DNA from: Succiniclasticum ruminis DSM 9236
GTDB taxonomy: Bacteria; Bacillota; Negativicutes; Acidaminococcales; Acidaminococcaceae
DNA length: 64,000 bases
NCBI RefSeq assembly: GCF_900112895.1
Contig: NZ_FONL01000005.1
Location: forward strand, 60,835 to 124,834
Direction: 5' to 3'
In this document: one piece after another, positions 35,266-43,693 of the stretch
Layout of the letters: every line of letters begins with the position of its first letter
Numbering within the stretch: the stretch's first letter is position 1
Program-made: the position numbers and the translations under genes
The notes under the pieces: model-generated
The model's database searches: none
Seen by the model: the letters and a program-made list of their open reading frames with translations, nothing else
What the model was told of the DNA's origin: nothing

Positions 35266-36183
35266 TTATATGTTCCGTAAATGCCCGTAAAACGTTTCAT
35301 TGCCGAAGACTGATTCTTTGTACGTCTTTTTCCAGGTGAGCTTGAAAAACATGGTTTCGGCCGTCAGCTTTTTATAAACATTTTCATCAAACCGGGAGGA
35401 CATTAAATCATCCAGGTTATAAAGTTCGGGATTATTTAAGGGCACATCATCCAAAATTTTCCTGCAGGCCGGGATCTCGTTGTACGCCAGGGCATAAACG
35501 TAATCAATTAAGAGATAGTGGATTAAGATTTTCTGCTTTTTCCAGTATTCAAGGAAAAAATGATACACGAAGTCACTCAATATATTGTTGCTCTCTGAAG
35601 CCTGCAAAAATCCTGTCCAGCGTTCTTTTGAGACGTTGCGCACATTTTTTTCGGCATGCTTTACCGTAAAATAGTTCCTGTCAAAAATCCCTTCGGGGAT
35701 TTTTTTTGTGGTAAAAATGGTGGCGTCAAGCCACATTCCTCCATGATTTAATAACAGGCACACCCGTATTAGATCTGATAAATGCGTAAATGAAATCTGT
35801 CCGGATTTCACTTTATCAATAATGTACCCGGGTATATCGGCGTAATCGAGATAATTTTCCGCGGTTAAAATCTTCAGTGGGTGGGAGCCGCAGTTCTTTT
35901 CCATGTTTTTCAGGCACATTCTGACAACATCCGGCTGAACTTCGGGGCTGTCGCCCTGCAGCCATAACGTCCAGACTATTTTTGAATTTTTGTTTTTGGC
36001 AGCAGCATCGTAGCTTTTATGCCGGTATTCAGCGATGAAATCCCCATATTCTTCTTTCAGGTATTTCAGGATATTTCCGTTCCGGTAGTCGGAAGCGCCT
36101 TTACACATCGACGCGCAGACGGATGAAAAGGCAACGTCAAAGCCGAAATTCTTATGCAGTTCTATCGCCTGAGATACTTTCAT
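35266..36183 (-). CDS. Capsular polysaccharide synthesis protein (GT32-like)
   Basis: A 305-residue protein of the Caps_synth family. The core is KIVWTLWLQGDSPEVQPDVV followed by HLSDLIRVCLLLNHGGMWLDATI, where GGMWLDAT is the family's variant of the DxD sugar-nucleotide/metal site. GGAGGGA precedes the start. It lies 20 bases downstream of the phosphoethanolamine transferase gene on the same strand and is probably cotranscribed with it. A 3'-end remnant of a similar gene is found at 34047-34118, evidence of past duplication or gene replacement here. Confidence 0.82.
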   Translation of the reverse strand: MKVSQAIELHKNFGFDVAFSSVCASMCKGASDYRNGNILKYLKEEYGDFIAEYRHKSYDAAAKNKNSKIVWTLWLQGDSPEVQPDVVRMCLKNMEKNCGSHPLKILTAENYLDYADIPGYIIDKVKSGQISFTHLSDLIRVCLLLNHGGMWLDATIFTTKKIPEGIFDRNYFTVKHAEKNVRNVSKERWTGFLQASESNNILSDFVYHFFLEYWKKQKILIHYLLIDYVYALAYNEIPACRKILDDVPLNNPELYNLDDLMSSRFDENVYKKLTAETMFFKLTWKKTYKESVFGNETFYGHLRNI

Positions 36184-36203
36184 CTTGCTATTTTCCCTCC
36201 GGT

Positions 36204-37961
36204 TTATTTCCCTTCCGCATCTTCTTTAATCTTCCGTTTTCCGTACATGGTCATAAAACGGTTCAGATCATGGTTATACCGGGGCGACGTAAGGTCATTC
36301 TCCGGCTCATACAGGGAACTGTCCTGGATATCCATGATTCCCAGCATTACATTAAAAATCAGGTCGTTGGTAAAATAATAGTTCTGCGCGTCCCTGAGCG
36401 CGGAAATCTTTTGGGGATGCTTTTGCTGATACGCTTCGGAAAAATACATATACAGCGGGATATAGGCCATTTCAAAAACGAAGGTATCCGGATTGTGGTT
36501 CAGATCATGGGCGACGCCTTCGCTGTGATCCGAAACGTAGACCAGGCCTTTAAAATTTGGCCAGGCGCTTATTTTTTTCACTAACTCTTTCATTACGTAG
36601 TCGTTATACAAAATGCTGTTATCGTATTCGCTGCGTACCCCTTCCCCGGAAAACCGGTTAAATTCGTACGGGTAGCGCTTGTGGTAGGCGATATGGTTCC
36701 CCATCAGATGAATGATGATCAGCATCTTGTCGGAAAGCCGGACGTCCTGCAAGCGTCTGACCAGTTCGCCATCCTGGTAATCCGCAGGCGCATTGGCAGC
36801 ATTTTTGGTGATATGGGAATTGATCCAGATCTGCTGCCCGGCCGCGCCGGCGATGACGGTAACCGGAGTGTCCCAGAGCCCGTACCGCATCTGGTTGCTG
36901 AGCCAGACCGTCTGATAGCCTGCGGCATTGGCCACATCGATCAGGGAAACGGCTTCCTTCAGATCCAGGGAATTATACTGGTTCTTGGCGGTTAACGCAT
37001 AACTCAGCGTGGGGACGGTCTGTACATGGCAGGAATACGCATTCCGGAACAACAGAAAATTCCTGTTTTGTTTCATTTCCTTCAGCCAGGGGGTCGTTTC
37101 CAAAGGATACCCGTAGGCTGACATACGGGTGCGGTTCTGTGACTCGCCGATGACCAGGACATAGATGCCGGGGTCGCCGGCGTTTTCCGTACGGAGCGTG
37201 TTCTGCAGCTGTTGTTTCCGTGTTTCCGCCAGTTTGATATATTCGTTGTAATTTGCCTGATATATTTTCGTTTCCAAAAAGATGCTGGTTACAAAGTTAT
37301 CGCCCATGCGGCCGGTCCGCATCATAAGCACAACATTCAAAACAAGAAAGACCGCCGCGGCCGCATAGATTTTCCGGGATCCGCGTTTTACTTCCAGCCT
37401 GCGGCCAAAGGAACCGCAGATAATTGTTAACATAAGATAAAAGGAAACCAGGATCAGGGCGGCGAAATGCAGCTTATCCTGCAGGTATTCGGCCGCTTCC
37501 GCCATATTTGTCTGCAGAATGGCCATGACCCCGTCCACATTCAGCCAGGAAGATTCGGAAAAATAGTAACCCCATAAAATAAGCACCGGGAGAAAAATAA
37601 CCAGGCCCCCCGCCCATAACACGACATTTTTCAGCCTGCCCGGAGCCGGCAATAAACTTACTGTTACCAGAAGGATGTTTCCCAGGGCAAGACAGAAAGT
37701 CAAATACGTGTCAACATCCCAGACTTTCAGCATGGCGGAACTGTAATAACGAATAACAAATACAGAGCACAGGACTGCCATAATGAAAGCCATCGCTTTG
37801 TAATACCATTTCTTCTCTTTGAACAGGTTTCCGCCGGCTACCAGCAGGATGGCATCCGCCAGCAAGAAGAGGGTGTGCCGGAAACTGAAATCATGCATGA
37901 CGGCGGTGGTTACCGCTGTCAGTAAAACATAAATAAGCAGCGTGCAAAGAATATGTTTCAT
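36204..37961 (-). CDS. Phosphoethanolamine transferase (EptA/CptA-like), second copy
   Basis: A 585-residue membrane enzyme with about five N-terminal transmembrane helices and a periplasmic sulfatase-like domain. Motifs match the family: VIGESQNRTRMSAYGYPLET, the nucleophile region SCHVQTVPTLSYAL (the Thr before the proline pair), SEYDNSILYNDYVM and YVSDHSEG. It is only moderately similar to the copy at 21807-23633, so the two probably modify different sites (for example lipid A versus core, or Kdo versus heptose). Divergent extended -10 promoters lie upstream. Confidence 0.87.
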   Translation of the reverse strand: MKHILCTLLIYVLLTAVTTAVMHDFSFRHTLFLLADAILLVAGGNLFKEKKWYYKAMAFIMAVLCSVFVIRYYSSAMLKVWDVDTYLTFCLALGNILLVTVSLLPAPGRLKNVVLWAGGLVIFLPVLILWGYYFSESSWLNVDGVMAILQTNMAEAAEYLQDKLHFAALILVSFYLMLTIICGSFGRRLEVKRGSRKIYAAAAVFLVLNVVLMMRTGRMGDNFVTSIFLETKIYQANYNEYIKLAETRKQQLQNTLRTENAGDPGIYVLVIGESQNRTRMSAYGYPLETTPWLKEMKQNRNFLLFRNAYSCHVQTVPTLSYALTAKNQYNSLDLKEAVSLIDVANAAGYQTVWLSNQMRYGLWDTPVTVIAGAAGQQIWINSHITKNAANAPADYQDGELVRRLQDVRLSDKMLIIIHLMGNHIAYHKRYPYEFNRFSGEGVRSEYDNSILYNDYVMKELVKKISAWPNFKGLVYVSDHSEGVAHDLNHNPDTFVFEMAYIPLYMYFSEAYQQKHPQKISALRDAQNYYFTNDLIFNVMLGIMDIQDSSLYEPENDLTSPRYNHDLNRFMTMYGKRKIKEDAEGK

Positions 37962-38026
37962 AATCGGGAAAAGTCCTTATTTGACAGGTAAAACGTGAAA
38001 GAAATACGTAAACAGACATCTAATAA

Positions 38027-38055
38027 ATTATAGCACAGTTGCCGTGGAATGAGAA
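38027..38055 (-). promoter_or_regulatory. Promoter of the minus-strand phosphoethanolamine transferase operon
   Basis: On the minus strand: TTCTCA (complement of 38050-38055), a 17-base spacer, and TATAAT (complement of 38027-38032) preceded by TGC, an extended -10. It is about 65 bases from the start codon. Confidence 0.6.
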
Positions 38056-38103
38056 GAACGGACCGCCGGCGAAAACAGTCCGCGCCGGACTTGTGAGAAG
38101 TGT

Positions 38104-38132
38104 TTGCTGTTATGAGGTAATTTTGATATAAT
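38104..38132 (+). promoter_or_regulatory. Promoter of the core-glycosyltransferase operon
   Basis: TTGCTG (38104-38109), a 17-base spacer and TATAAT (38127-38132) with TGA immediately before it, an extended -10. It faces the GT2 gene at 38227 and is back to back with the minus-strand promoter at 38027-38055. The remaining intergenic sequence (37962-38226) shows no gene. Confidence 0.6.
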
Positions 38133-38226
38133 TAATAGAATATAAATGTTGTTACCTGTTTTATTTCCTGACAGGGCTGTTACCGGAGAAGTTCCTGCGC
38201 CCGGGGAAACACGTTGAAAGGCAATT

Positions 38227-38985
38227 ATGGCAAAAATTACGGCTTTGATCCTGTCCAAAAACGAAGAACGGAATATGGAAGACTGCATTAAATCCGTGCT
38301 GTTCTGCGATGAGGTGCTGGTCATCGACGACTTCAGCGCGGACCGCACGAAAGAGATTGCGGAAAAGCTGGGCGCCCGGGTTTTGCAGCGCCGCATGGAC
38401 GGCGACTGGGGCGGGCAGCGTACCTTTGCCATCCAAAACGCGACCCACGAATGGATCCTGTTCGTGGACGCGGACGAACGGGTTTCGGAAGCGCTGGCGG
38501 AAGAAATCAAAGCGGTTGTGGCAAAAGGCGAAAAAAGAGCCTGCCGGATCCGGCGTGAGAACCGGTTTCATTTCAATAAGGCAACCCACGGCGTGCTGCA
38601 CCCGGATTATGTCATGCGGTTTTTCCCGGCGGAGAACAGCCGCTCGGAAGGCCTTGTCCATGAGAAGATTACAGCGCCGTATCCCGTTCAAAAACTGAAA
38701 GCCCCCCTGTATCATTACACCTACGACAGCTGGGAACAGTATTTGGGGAAATTAAACCATTACACGACGCTGGCGGCGAAAACCTACCGGGAAGAAGGGA
38801 AACGCTGCAACTTTTTCCTGGATATCGTCCTGCGGCCTGTCTGGGCCTTTATCAAGGTCTATTTTATAGAACGGGGGTTTCTGGACGGGAAGATGGGCTG
38901 GATCCTTTCCGTGAACCACTATTTTTACACCCTGAACAAATACGTCAAGCTGTATTACCTGTACAAGTCTGACGGAAAGCTGTAA
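38227..38985 (+). CDS. WaaE-like core glycosyltransferase (GT2)
   Basis: A 252-residue GT2 enzyme of the LPS-core WaaE/KdtX type. ITALILSKNEERNMEDCIKS is the usual N-terminus, followed by VIDDFSADRT, WILFVDADERVS (DxD) and VHEKI. The C-terminal half, with a Tyr-rich hydrophobic helix pair, is typical of this clade, whose characterised members add a beta-1,4-glucose to heptose I. It is the first gene of a plus-strand set of core/O-antigen genes running to 45166 and returns to GC-rich composition. Confidence 0.85.
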   Translation: MAKITALILSKNEERNMEDCIKSVLFCDEVLVIDDFSADRTKEIAEKLGARVLQRRMDGDWGGQRTFAIQNATHEWILFVDADERVSEALAEEIKAVVAKGEKRACRIRRENRFHFNKATHGVLHPDYVMRFFPAENSRSEGLVHEKITAPYPVQKLKAPLYHYTYDSWEQYLGKLNHYTTLAAKTYREEGKRCNFFLDIVLRPVWAFIKVYFIERGFLDGKMGWILSVNHYFYTLNKYVKLYYLYKSDGKL

Positions 38986-38987
38986 TA

Positions 38988-39052
38988 CCGCAACGCGGGT
39001 TTGCGCCGGGATAAAGCAGTAACCCCGCAACACGGTTTCATACTGGGATAAA
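38988..39052 (+). repeat. Imperfect 28-bp direct repeat in an intergenic gap
   Basis: Two copies of a 28-base unit starting CCGCAAC and ending GGGATAAA (38988-39015 and 39025-39052) agree at 21 of 28 positions. They fill the gap between two glycosyltransferase genes. The function is unknown; the second copy lies just before the ribosome binding site of the next gene. Confidence 0.45.
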
Positions 39053-39065
39053 CAAGAGGTAGCCT

Positions 39066-40196
39066 ATGCGTGTAGCCATTTTGGAAACCATACTCATGCC
39101 GGCCGGCCATGAAGTGGAATTTGACCGGATCCTGGCGGACGAGCTGAAACGGCAGGGACATGAACCGGTGTTTTTTGTGCCGGAACACTTTCCCTTTAAA
39201 GTAGATTATAAATGTGATGTGGAATATCTGGACGGCGGCGAGGTGGTCACCTACGCCGGGGCGGGGTACGTGAAACGGCTGTACCTGGGTGTTGTGCGGG
39301 AGATACGCCGCCGGGCCTGGTTTACCAGCGCCTGTGAAAAGGCAAGGGCCGGGCTCTGTGACGCCATCATCGTGCCTACCGCCACCTACCGTTACCTGAA
39401 AGCCTTGCGGGGCAGCGCTTTAAAAGACAGCCCCGTGCCGGTCTATTTCGTTTTCCACGGCATCAATCCGAAAGAGAAGCCGAACTATGAAAAACAGGCC
39501 CGCCTGACCGAAAAGTATCCCCAGGTGCATCTGAAAGTCATTACCCTGCGGCATGACTTTGCCAACAGCAACCTGAAGAATATGGACGAGATCCCGCCGC
39601 CTGTCTACAAGCCGCAGGATCTGCCCGTCAATAAGGAACTGACCTTTACGCCGCCCATCAGGCTGGGCTTTTTCGGGCAGTTCCGGAAAGAAAAAAACCT
39701 GGGCTTCTTTCTGGAAGCCTTTACAAAAGCTAACTTTTCCGTGCCGGTGCAGCTCATCGTACAGGGTGCTACCGTAAAGCCGGAAGACGGGGATCTGTTT
39801 GAACAGATTGCCAGAGAATATGCCAAATACCCCAATATTGAATTCTGGCATAAAAACCTCATCGGGCTGGAATGGCAGAAAGCGCTGTTAAGCGTGGACG
39901 CCATCATGATCCCCTATGCGGCGGAGCGCTACCGCTACCACTGGGGCGCCATGCTGTTTACGGCTATCGGGTTTTATAAACCCTTCCTCAGCTCGCCGGA
40001 ACAGAATCCGGAAGTGCTGGAAAAATACAGGATCGGCATGGCCGCGGATTTACGTTCCGTGGACGCGTTTGCCCGGCAGCTGGAGCAGTTTGTGGAACAT
40101 CTGACGACCCATGCGGACGAATACCGGAAAGACATGGACGCCGCCAACGAAGAATACAGCCACGCCAAACTGATCCATAATATTCTGGGAAGGTGA
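39066..40196 (+). CDS. GT-B glycosyltransferase of an LPS/core operon
   Basis: A 376-residue protein with a two-domain GT-B pattern. The N-terminal VAILETILMPAGHEVEFDRI differs from common GT4 enzymes, while the second half has LGFFGQFRKEKNLGFFLEAF and IMIPYAAERYRYHWGAMLF in the donor-site positions. An AGAGGTA site precedes the ATG. It is 7 bases upstream of another GT4 gene. The motifs are weaker than in its neighbours, so family assignment is moderate; the sugar is unknown. Confidence 0.72.
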   Translation: MRVAILETILMPAGHEVEFDRILADELKRQGHEPVFFVPEHFPFKVDYKCDVEYLDGGEVVTYAGAGYVKRLYLGVVREIRRRAWFTSACEKARAGLCDAIIVPTATYRYLKALRGSALKDSPVPVYFVFHGINPKEKPNYEKQARLTEKYPQVHLKVITLRHDFANSNLKNMDEIPPPVYKPQDLPVNKELTFTPPIRLGFFGQFRKEKNLGFFLEAFTKANFSVPVQLIVQGATVKPEDGDLFEQIAREYAKYPNIEFWHKNLIGLEWQKALLSVDAIMIPYAAERYRYHWGAMLFTAIGFYKPFLSSPEQNPEVLEKYRIGMAADLRSVDAFARQLEQFVEHLTTHADEYRKDMDAANEEYSHAKLIHNILGR

Positions 40197-40203
40197 CCGC
40201 AGC

Positions 40204-41388
40204 ATGCGTATTTTGTTAGCTAACATGGCGAAAATGGTGGAAGACACCGGGGGACTGGCCAAGGTGACCAGCGCCTTTGCCAATGAGATGCAGCGCCGGG
40301 GCCATAGCGTGTCCCTGGTGTACTGCGATGAGAAAACGGGCCGTTTTTACTACCCGCTCAACGCAGGCATCCCGGCATACGATGTACGTCATTTTAAAGG
40401 GCAGCGCATACGCTTTCCCTGGTATTTGATTGTGAAACGGGAAATCCTCCGTGTGTTCGATAAACAGAAAGCCAGAACCGTGAACAATGATTTCGCGGAA
40501 CGGTTTCTGCTGCAGAACCTGAAACAGACCGTGGAGGAAGTCAGACCGGACATTATCGTATCGTTCCAGCCGGCCGCCAGCAAAATGCTGCTGTGCGACC
40601 TGCAAACGGCCGTTCCGGTCATCACCATGAGCCACGGCGACCCGGAAGACTACTTCCATACCTACCCGGAAAAGGAAATCCCGTCCCTGGAAAAAAGCGC
40701 CGTATGCCAGGTGCTGCTGCCGTCCTTTGCCCAACATATCCGTAACCATCTGCCGCAGGCTAAAACTGTGGTTATCGGCAACGCGATCCCCCGTTATGAA
40801 GAGCAGGCGGATCTGGAAAAAGTAAAAGACCGTTACACGATCGTATCCGTGGGCAAACTGACCAGGAACCATAAACGGCCCCATCTGCTGATCGAAGCCT
40901 TTGCCAAACTGGCAGACCGGTTCCCGGACTGGCAGGCCGAATTATGGGGCGATATAGACCAGCGCGCTTATTATGAAGAATTAAAACTTATGATCCGGAA
41001 TAAAAACCTGCAGGACCGGGTGTTCCTGAAAGGAACGTCCAACGAAATTCCCGGGATCCTGCAGCGTTGTGACATATTTGCGTTTCCCAGCGCTTATGAA
41101 GGATTCGGTCTGGCGTTGGGCGAAGCCATGAGCATGGGACTGCCTGCGGTGGGCTACAAAAACTGCAGCGCCGTCAACGAACTGATTCAAGACGGCGTGA
41201 CCGGGTTTCTCTGCGAAGAAGGGCCCGACGACCTGGCAGCCGGACTGGCCTGCCTGATGGAAGACCGGACCCTGCGGATCCGCATGGGGCAGGCTGCCCG
41301 GGAAAGCATGAAGCAGTATGCGCCGGAGGCCATCTGGGACGCATGGGAACGCCTGCTGGAAGAGATTGCTGCGAAGAAACACGTGTAA
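40204..41388 (+). CDS. Glycosyltransferase family 4 (GT-B)
   Basis: A 394-residue GT4 enzyme. It begins ILLANMAKMVEDTGGLAKVT (acceptor-domain glycine-rich turn). Donor-domain landmarks are IVSVGKLTRNHKRPHLLIEA and FPSAYEGFGLALGEAMSMGL with the EX7E glutamates. It is 7 bases after the previous gene and followed by a GT2 gene 40 bases on, all in one direction. Probably LPS core or O-chain assembly in the cytoplasm. Confidence 0.87.
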   Translation: MRILLANMAKMVEDTGGLAKVTSAFANEMQRRGHSVSLVYCDEKTGRFYYPLNAGIPAYDVRHFKGQRIRFPWYLIVKREILRVFDKQKARTVNNDFAERFLLQNLKQTVEEVRPDIIVSFQPAASKMLLCDLQTAVPVITMSHGDPEDYFHTYPEKEIPSLEKSAVCQVLLPSFAQHIRNHLPQAKTVVIGNAIPRYEEQADLEKVKDRYTIVSVGKLTRNHKRPHLLIEAFAKLADRFPDWQAELWGDIDQRAYYEELKLMIRNKNLQDRVFLKGTSNEIPGILQRCDIFAFPSAYEGFGLALGEAMSMGLPAVGYKNCSAVNELIQDGVTGFLCEEGPDDLAAGLACLMEDRTLRIRMGQAARESMKQYAPEAIWDAWERLLEEIAAKKHV

Positions 41389-41428
41389 GTATTCTATCGT
41401 TGAAATATACAAAGGAGTATCACCCGGT

Positions 41429-42373
41429 ATGCAGGAAGTCAAAGTCAGCGTGATAATGCCGGCCTATAACAGCGAAGTCTATATCCGCGAATCCATCGAT
41501 TCCGTACTGGCGCAAAGCTTTACGGATTTTGAGCTCATCGTGGTGGACGACGGTTCCACGGATACGACCGCAGCCATCGTGGAGAGCTATGCCGACAACC
41601 GGATCCGGCTGATACGGCAGCCGAACCGGGGCGTATCGGTGGCAAGAAATACCGGCATCGAAGCAGCCCGGGGGGGGTTTATCACCTTTCTGGACAGCGA
41701 CGACCTGTACTATCCGGATTTTCTGAAAACGCTGTATCACCTGATCCGGTCGAACAAAACCGAAATGTCTTTCAGCAGTTTTTCCGAAAGCTTTCATGTG
41801 GAAGACATGAAAAAAACCGACCTGAGAAAGATCCGTCATTACCTGAAAGACAAACTGCTGGGTACAAGAGTCCTGACCTCCGATTCGCAGATTGACGGGC
41901 TGCCTGTGCACATCAACAGCGTCATGATTTCCAAAAAGCTGATTGACCGGTACCACATCCGGTTCCTGCCCAACGTGCGGATGTTTGAAGACGGCAATTT
42001 CCTGTTTAAAGCGTTTATCGCGGCCAGAAAAATCTGCGGCAGTTATCTCAGTTTTGAACATTACCGCCGACATCCGGATTCCGCCAGCTTTAAGCTGAAC
42101 GGGGTGAAAGAGGCGACGCCTGTGGATCTGCGGGAGAACGAACTGGAATTTGCCCGGCGCCACGGGCTGAACGGGGAGTTTATCCGCCGTGTCAGGCGGT
42201 ATGACACCTTTAAAACGTTTAAAAGCCTTTACAAGCAAAAAAAACGGAAAGAAGCCGCGCAATACGCAAAGGAACACGAAACGGCCCTCGCGCAGTTTGC
42301 AGCAACCGGAGAACGGCTCAACGACAGGTTTTTTTGCAGGCTGCTGCTTTTCCTGGCGCCTAGAATGCAATAA
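41429..42373 (+). CDS. Family 2 glycosyltransferase containing a G8 tract
   Basis: A 314-residue GT-A enzyme with VSVIMPAYNSEVYIRESIDS, VDDGSTDTT, RNTGIEAARGG and TFLDSDDLY (DxD) in the expected order, and a C-terminal region with MFEDGNFLFKAF. The start at 41429 has AAAGGAG about 11 bases upstream; longer in-frame extensions overlap the previous gene and lack the family pattern. The codons for Arg-Gly-Gly before the DxD strand include an uninterrupted run of eight G (41670-41677). In this sequence the frame is intact. Confidence 0.88.
   Translation: MQEVKVSVIMPAYNSEVYIRESIDSVLAQSFTDFELIVVDDGSTDTTAAIVESYADNRIRLIRQPNRGVSVARNTGIEAARGGFITFLDSDDLYYPDFLKTLYHLIRSNKTEMSFSSFSESFHVEDMKKTDLRKIRHYLKDKLLGTRVLTSDSQIDGLPVHINSVMISKKLIDRYHIRFLPNVRMFEDGNFLFKAFIAARKICGSYLSFEHYRRHPDSASFKLNGVKEATPVDLRENELEFARRHGLNGEFIRRVRRYDTFKTFKSLYKQKKRKEAAQYAKEHETALAQFAATGERLNDRFFCRLLLFLAPRMQ
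41670..41677 (+). repeat. G8 homopolymer inside a glycosyltransferase gene
   Basis: Eight consecutive G in the GT2 coding sequence, about 80 codons from the start. A gain or loss of one base would truncate the enzyme, so this is a possible slipped-strand switch. The tract length is at the low end for phase variation. Confidence 0.6.
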
Positions 42374-42418
42374 CGGTTACAATCCGTTTAACCAAGAAAG
42401 AAAGTTGAGTGTCCGCAT

Positions 42419-43657
42419 ATGAAGTTCTTGCCGGAATGGTGGAAGAAAACAGAGAAAACAGAACGGAACGCGCACGTATTAACGTTCCTGCTGACGCTTT
42501 CGATCTGCAGTTATCAAAGCGCTTTCATCAGCATTGTCCTGGGAATCGCCGGGGCGTACATCCTCGCTGACTGCATAAAAAAGAAAAGCATCCGCGGGTT
42601 TGCCAGCGACAGGGAATGCTGGTTCGGCATGGCCGTTTTCCTGGCAACGGTGGTGATCTCCTCCCTTATGCTGGGGGATAAGGGGAGCATCCGCATCGCC
42701 CTCAATTATGTATACTGGTCGCTTCCCTTCTTTATGATCATATACTTTATGAAACAGGCCGATGTGAAATACACGGTTTTGCTGGGGGTGGGCGTCTGTA
42801 TCCTGATGGACGGGCTTTATACGGCGTATCAGTACGGCCTGTTGGCTCAGGGGGTTAAGCATATCGGCCGCTTTGGAAGAATCGAGCTGTTTTACGGGCA
42901 CCCGAACCATTACGCCATGTTCCTGATCGCCATGCTGCCGCTGCTGCTTTTTGCCTTACAGGACCATACTCTGCAGGGGATAAAACGCTTTAAAGCGGCG
43001 GATATTTTTTTAATCGCGCTGGGGTTGTGGTCCCTGTTGAAAACCGGTTCCCGGGGGGCCTTCGGCGGACTCGCCATCGGAATCTTTGTTATCATCTTAA
43101 TTTACTGTTACAGGAACAAATCCGTAAAGAAATTTCTCGCCGGCCTGGTCCTGTGCGCATGCGTATCCGGTCTGATGAGCACGCTGATGGTGGGCGGCAT
43201 GCAGCGCAGGTATGACAGCGAGCGGCTTCTGCTGCTCCAGTCCAGTTATGCCATGTGGCAGGACCATAAACTGCTGGGCGTGGGGCTGAATAACTGGGAA
43301 GAGCAATATCAGAAGAAATACATTATGAAAACCGCGAAAGAGCGCAAGCTGACCGTTCCCCACAATACGGTCGCCTGGTTCTTTACCACCACCGGCGTGA
43401 TCGGCGGGGCGGGGTACCTGTTTTTTGTACTGTATTACTCCGTTTTACTGTTCCGCAAAACTGGTTCGGAAGCAGACCGCGACCGGTGGATTTTATACGC
43501 GGTGCTGCTCTCATTTATTGCCGTCAATCTCCACGGCATGGTAGACGTAGGATTTACCCATAAAGGAATTGCCCGCCTGCTGTACCTGCTGCTGGGATTT
43601 GCGCTATACCGTTCCTGTACAAATAATGCTTTAAGAAAACAAAGAAATATAGTATAA
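42419..43657 (+). CDS. O-antigen ligase/polymerase (WaaL/Wzy_C family)
   Basis: A 412-residue inner-membrane protein with about eleven hydrophobic segments and a large periplasmic loop between about residues 265 and 310. The motifs TGSRGAFGGLAIGI (just before that loop) and LLGVGLNNW followed by VPHNTVAWFFTTTGVIGG match the Wzy_C family. In an LPS operon, with an ABC-exported O-chain nearby, ligation of undecaprenyl-linked polysaccharide to lipid A-core is the most likely job. A Wzy polymerase cannot be excluded, but ABC-exported chains do not need one. Confidence 0.82.
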   Translation: MKFLPEWWKKTEKTERNAHVLTFLLTLSICSYQSAFISIVLGIAGAYILADCIKKKSIRGFASDRECWFGMAVFLATVVISSLMLGDKGSIRIALNYVYWSLPFFMIIYFMKQADVKYTVLLGVGVCILMDGLYTAYQYGLLAQGVKHIGRFGRIELFYGHPNHYAMFLIAMLPLLLFALQDHTLQGIKRFKAADIFLIALGLWSLLKTGSRGAFGGLAIGIFVIILIYCYRNKSVKKFLAGLVLCACVSGLMSTLMVGGMQRRYDSERLLLLQSSYAMWQDHKLLGVGLNNWEEQYQKKYIMKTAKERKLTVPHNTVAWFFTTTGVIGGAGYLFFVLYYSVLLFRKTGSEADRDRWILYAVLLSFIAVNLHGMVDVGFTHKGIARLLYLLLGFALYRSCTNNALRKQRNIV

Positions 43658-43658
43658 T
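43653..43658 (+). promoter_or_regulatory. Possible -10 box before the WbaP-like gene
   Basis: TATAAT overlaps the end of the ligase gene, in an AT-rich run of AAT repeats, 36 bases before the GTG start. The -35 (TTTAAG at 43630) is weak. It might allow separate expression of the priming transferase. Confidence 0.3.
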
Positions 43659-43693
43659 AATAATAATACTATGTTGTTTTCGGAGGCGTTTCC

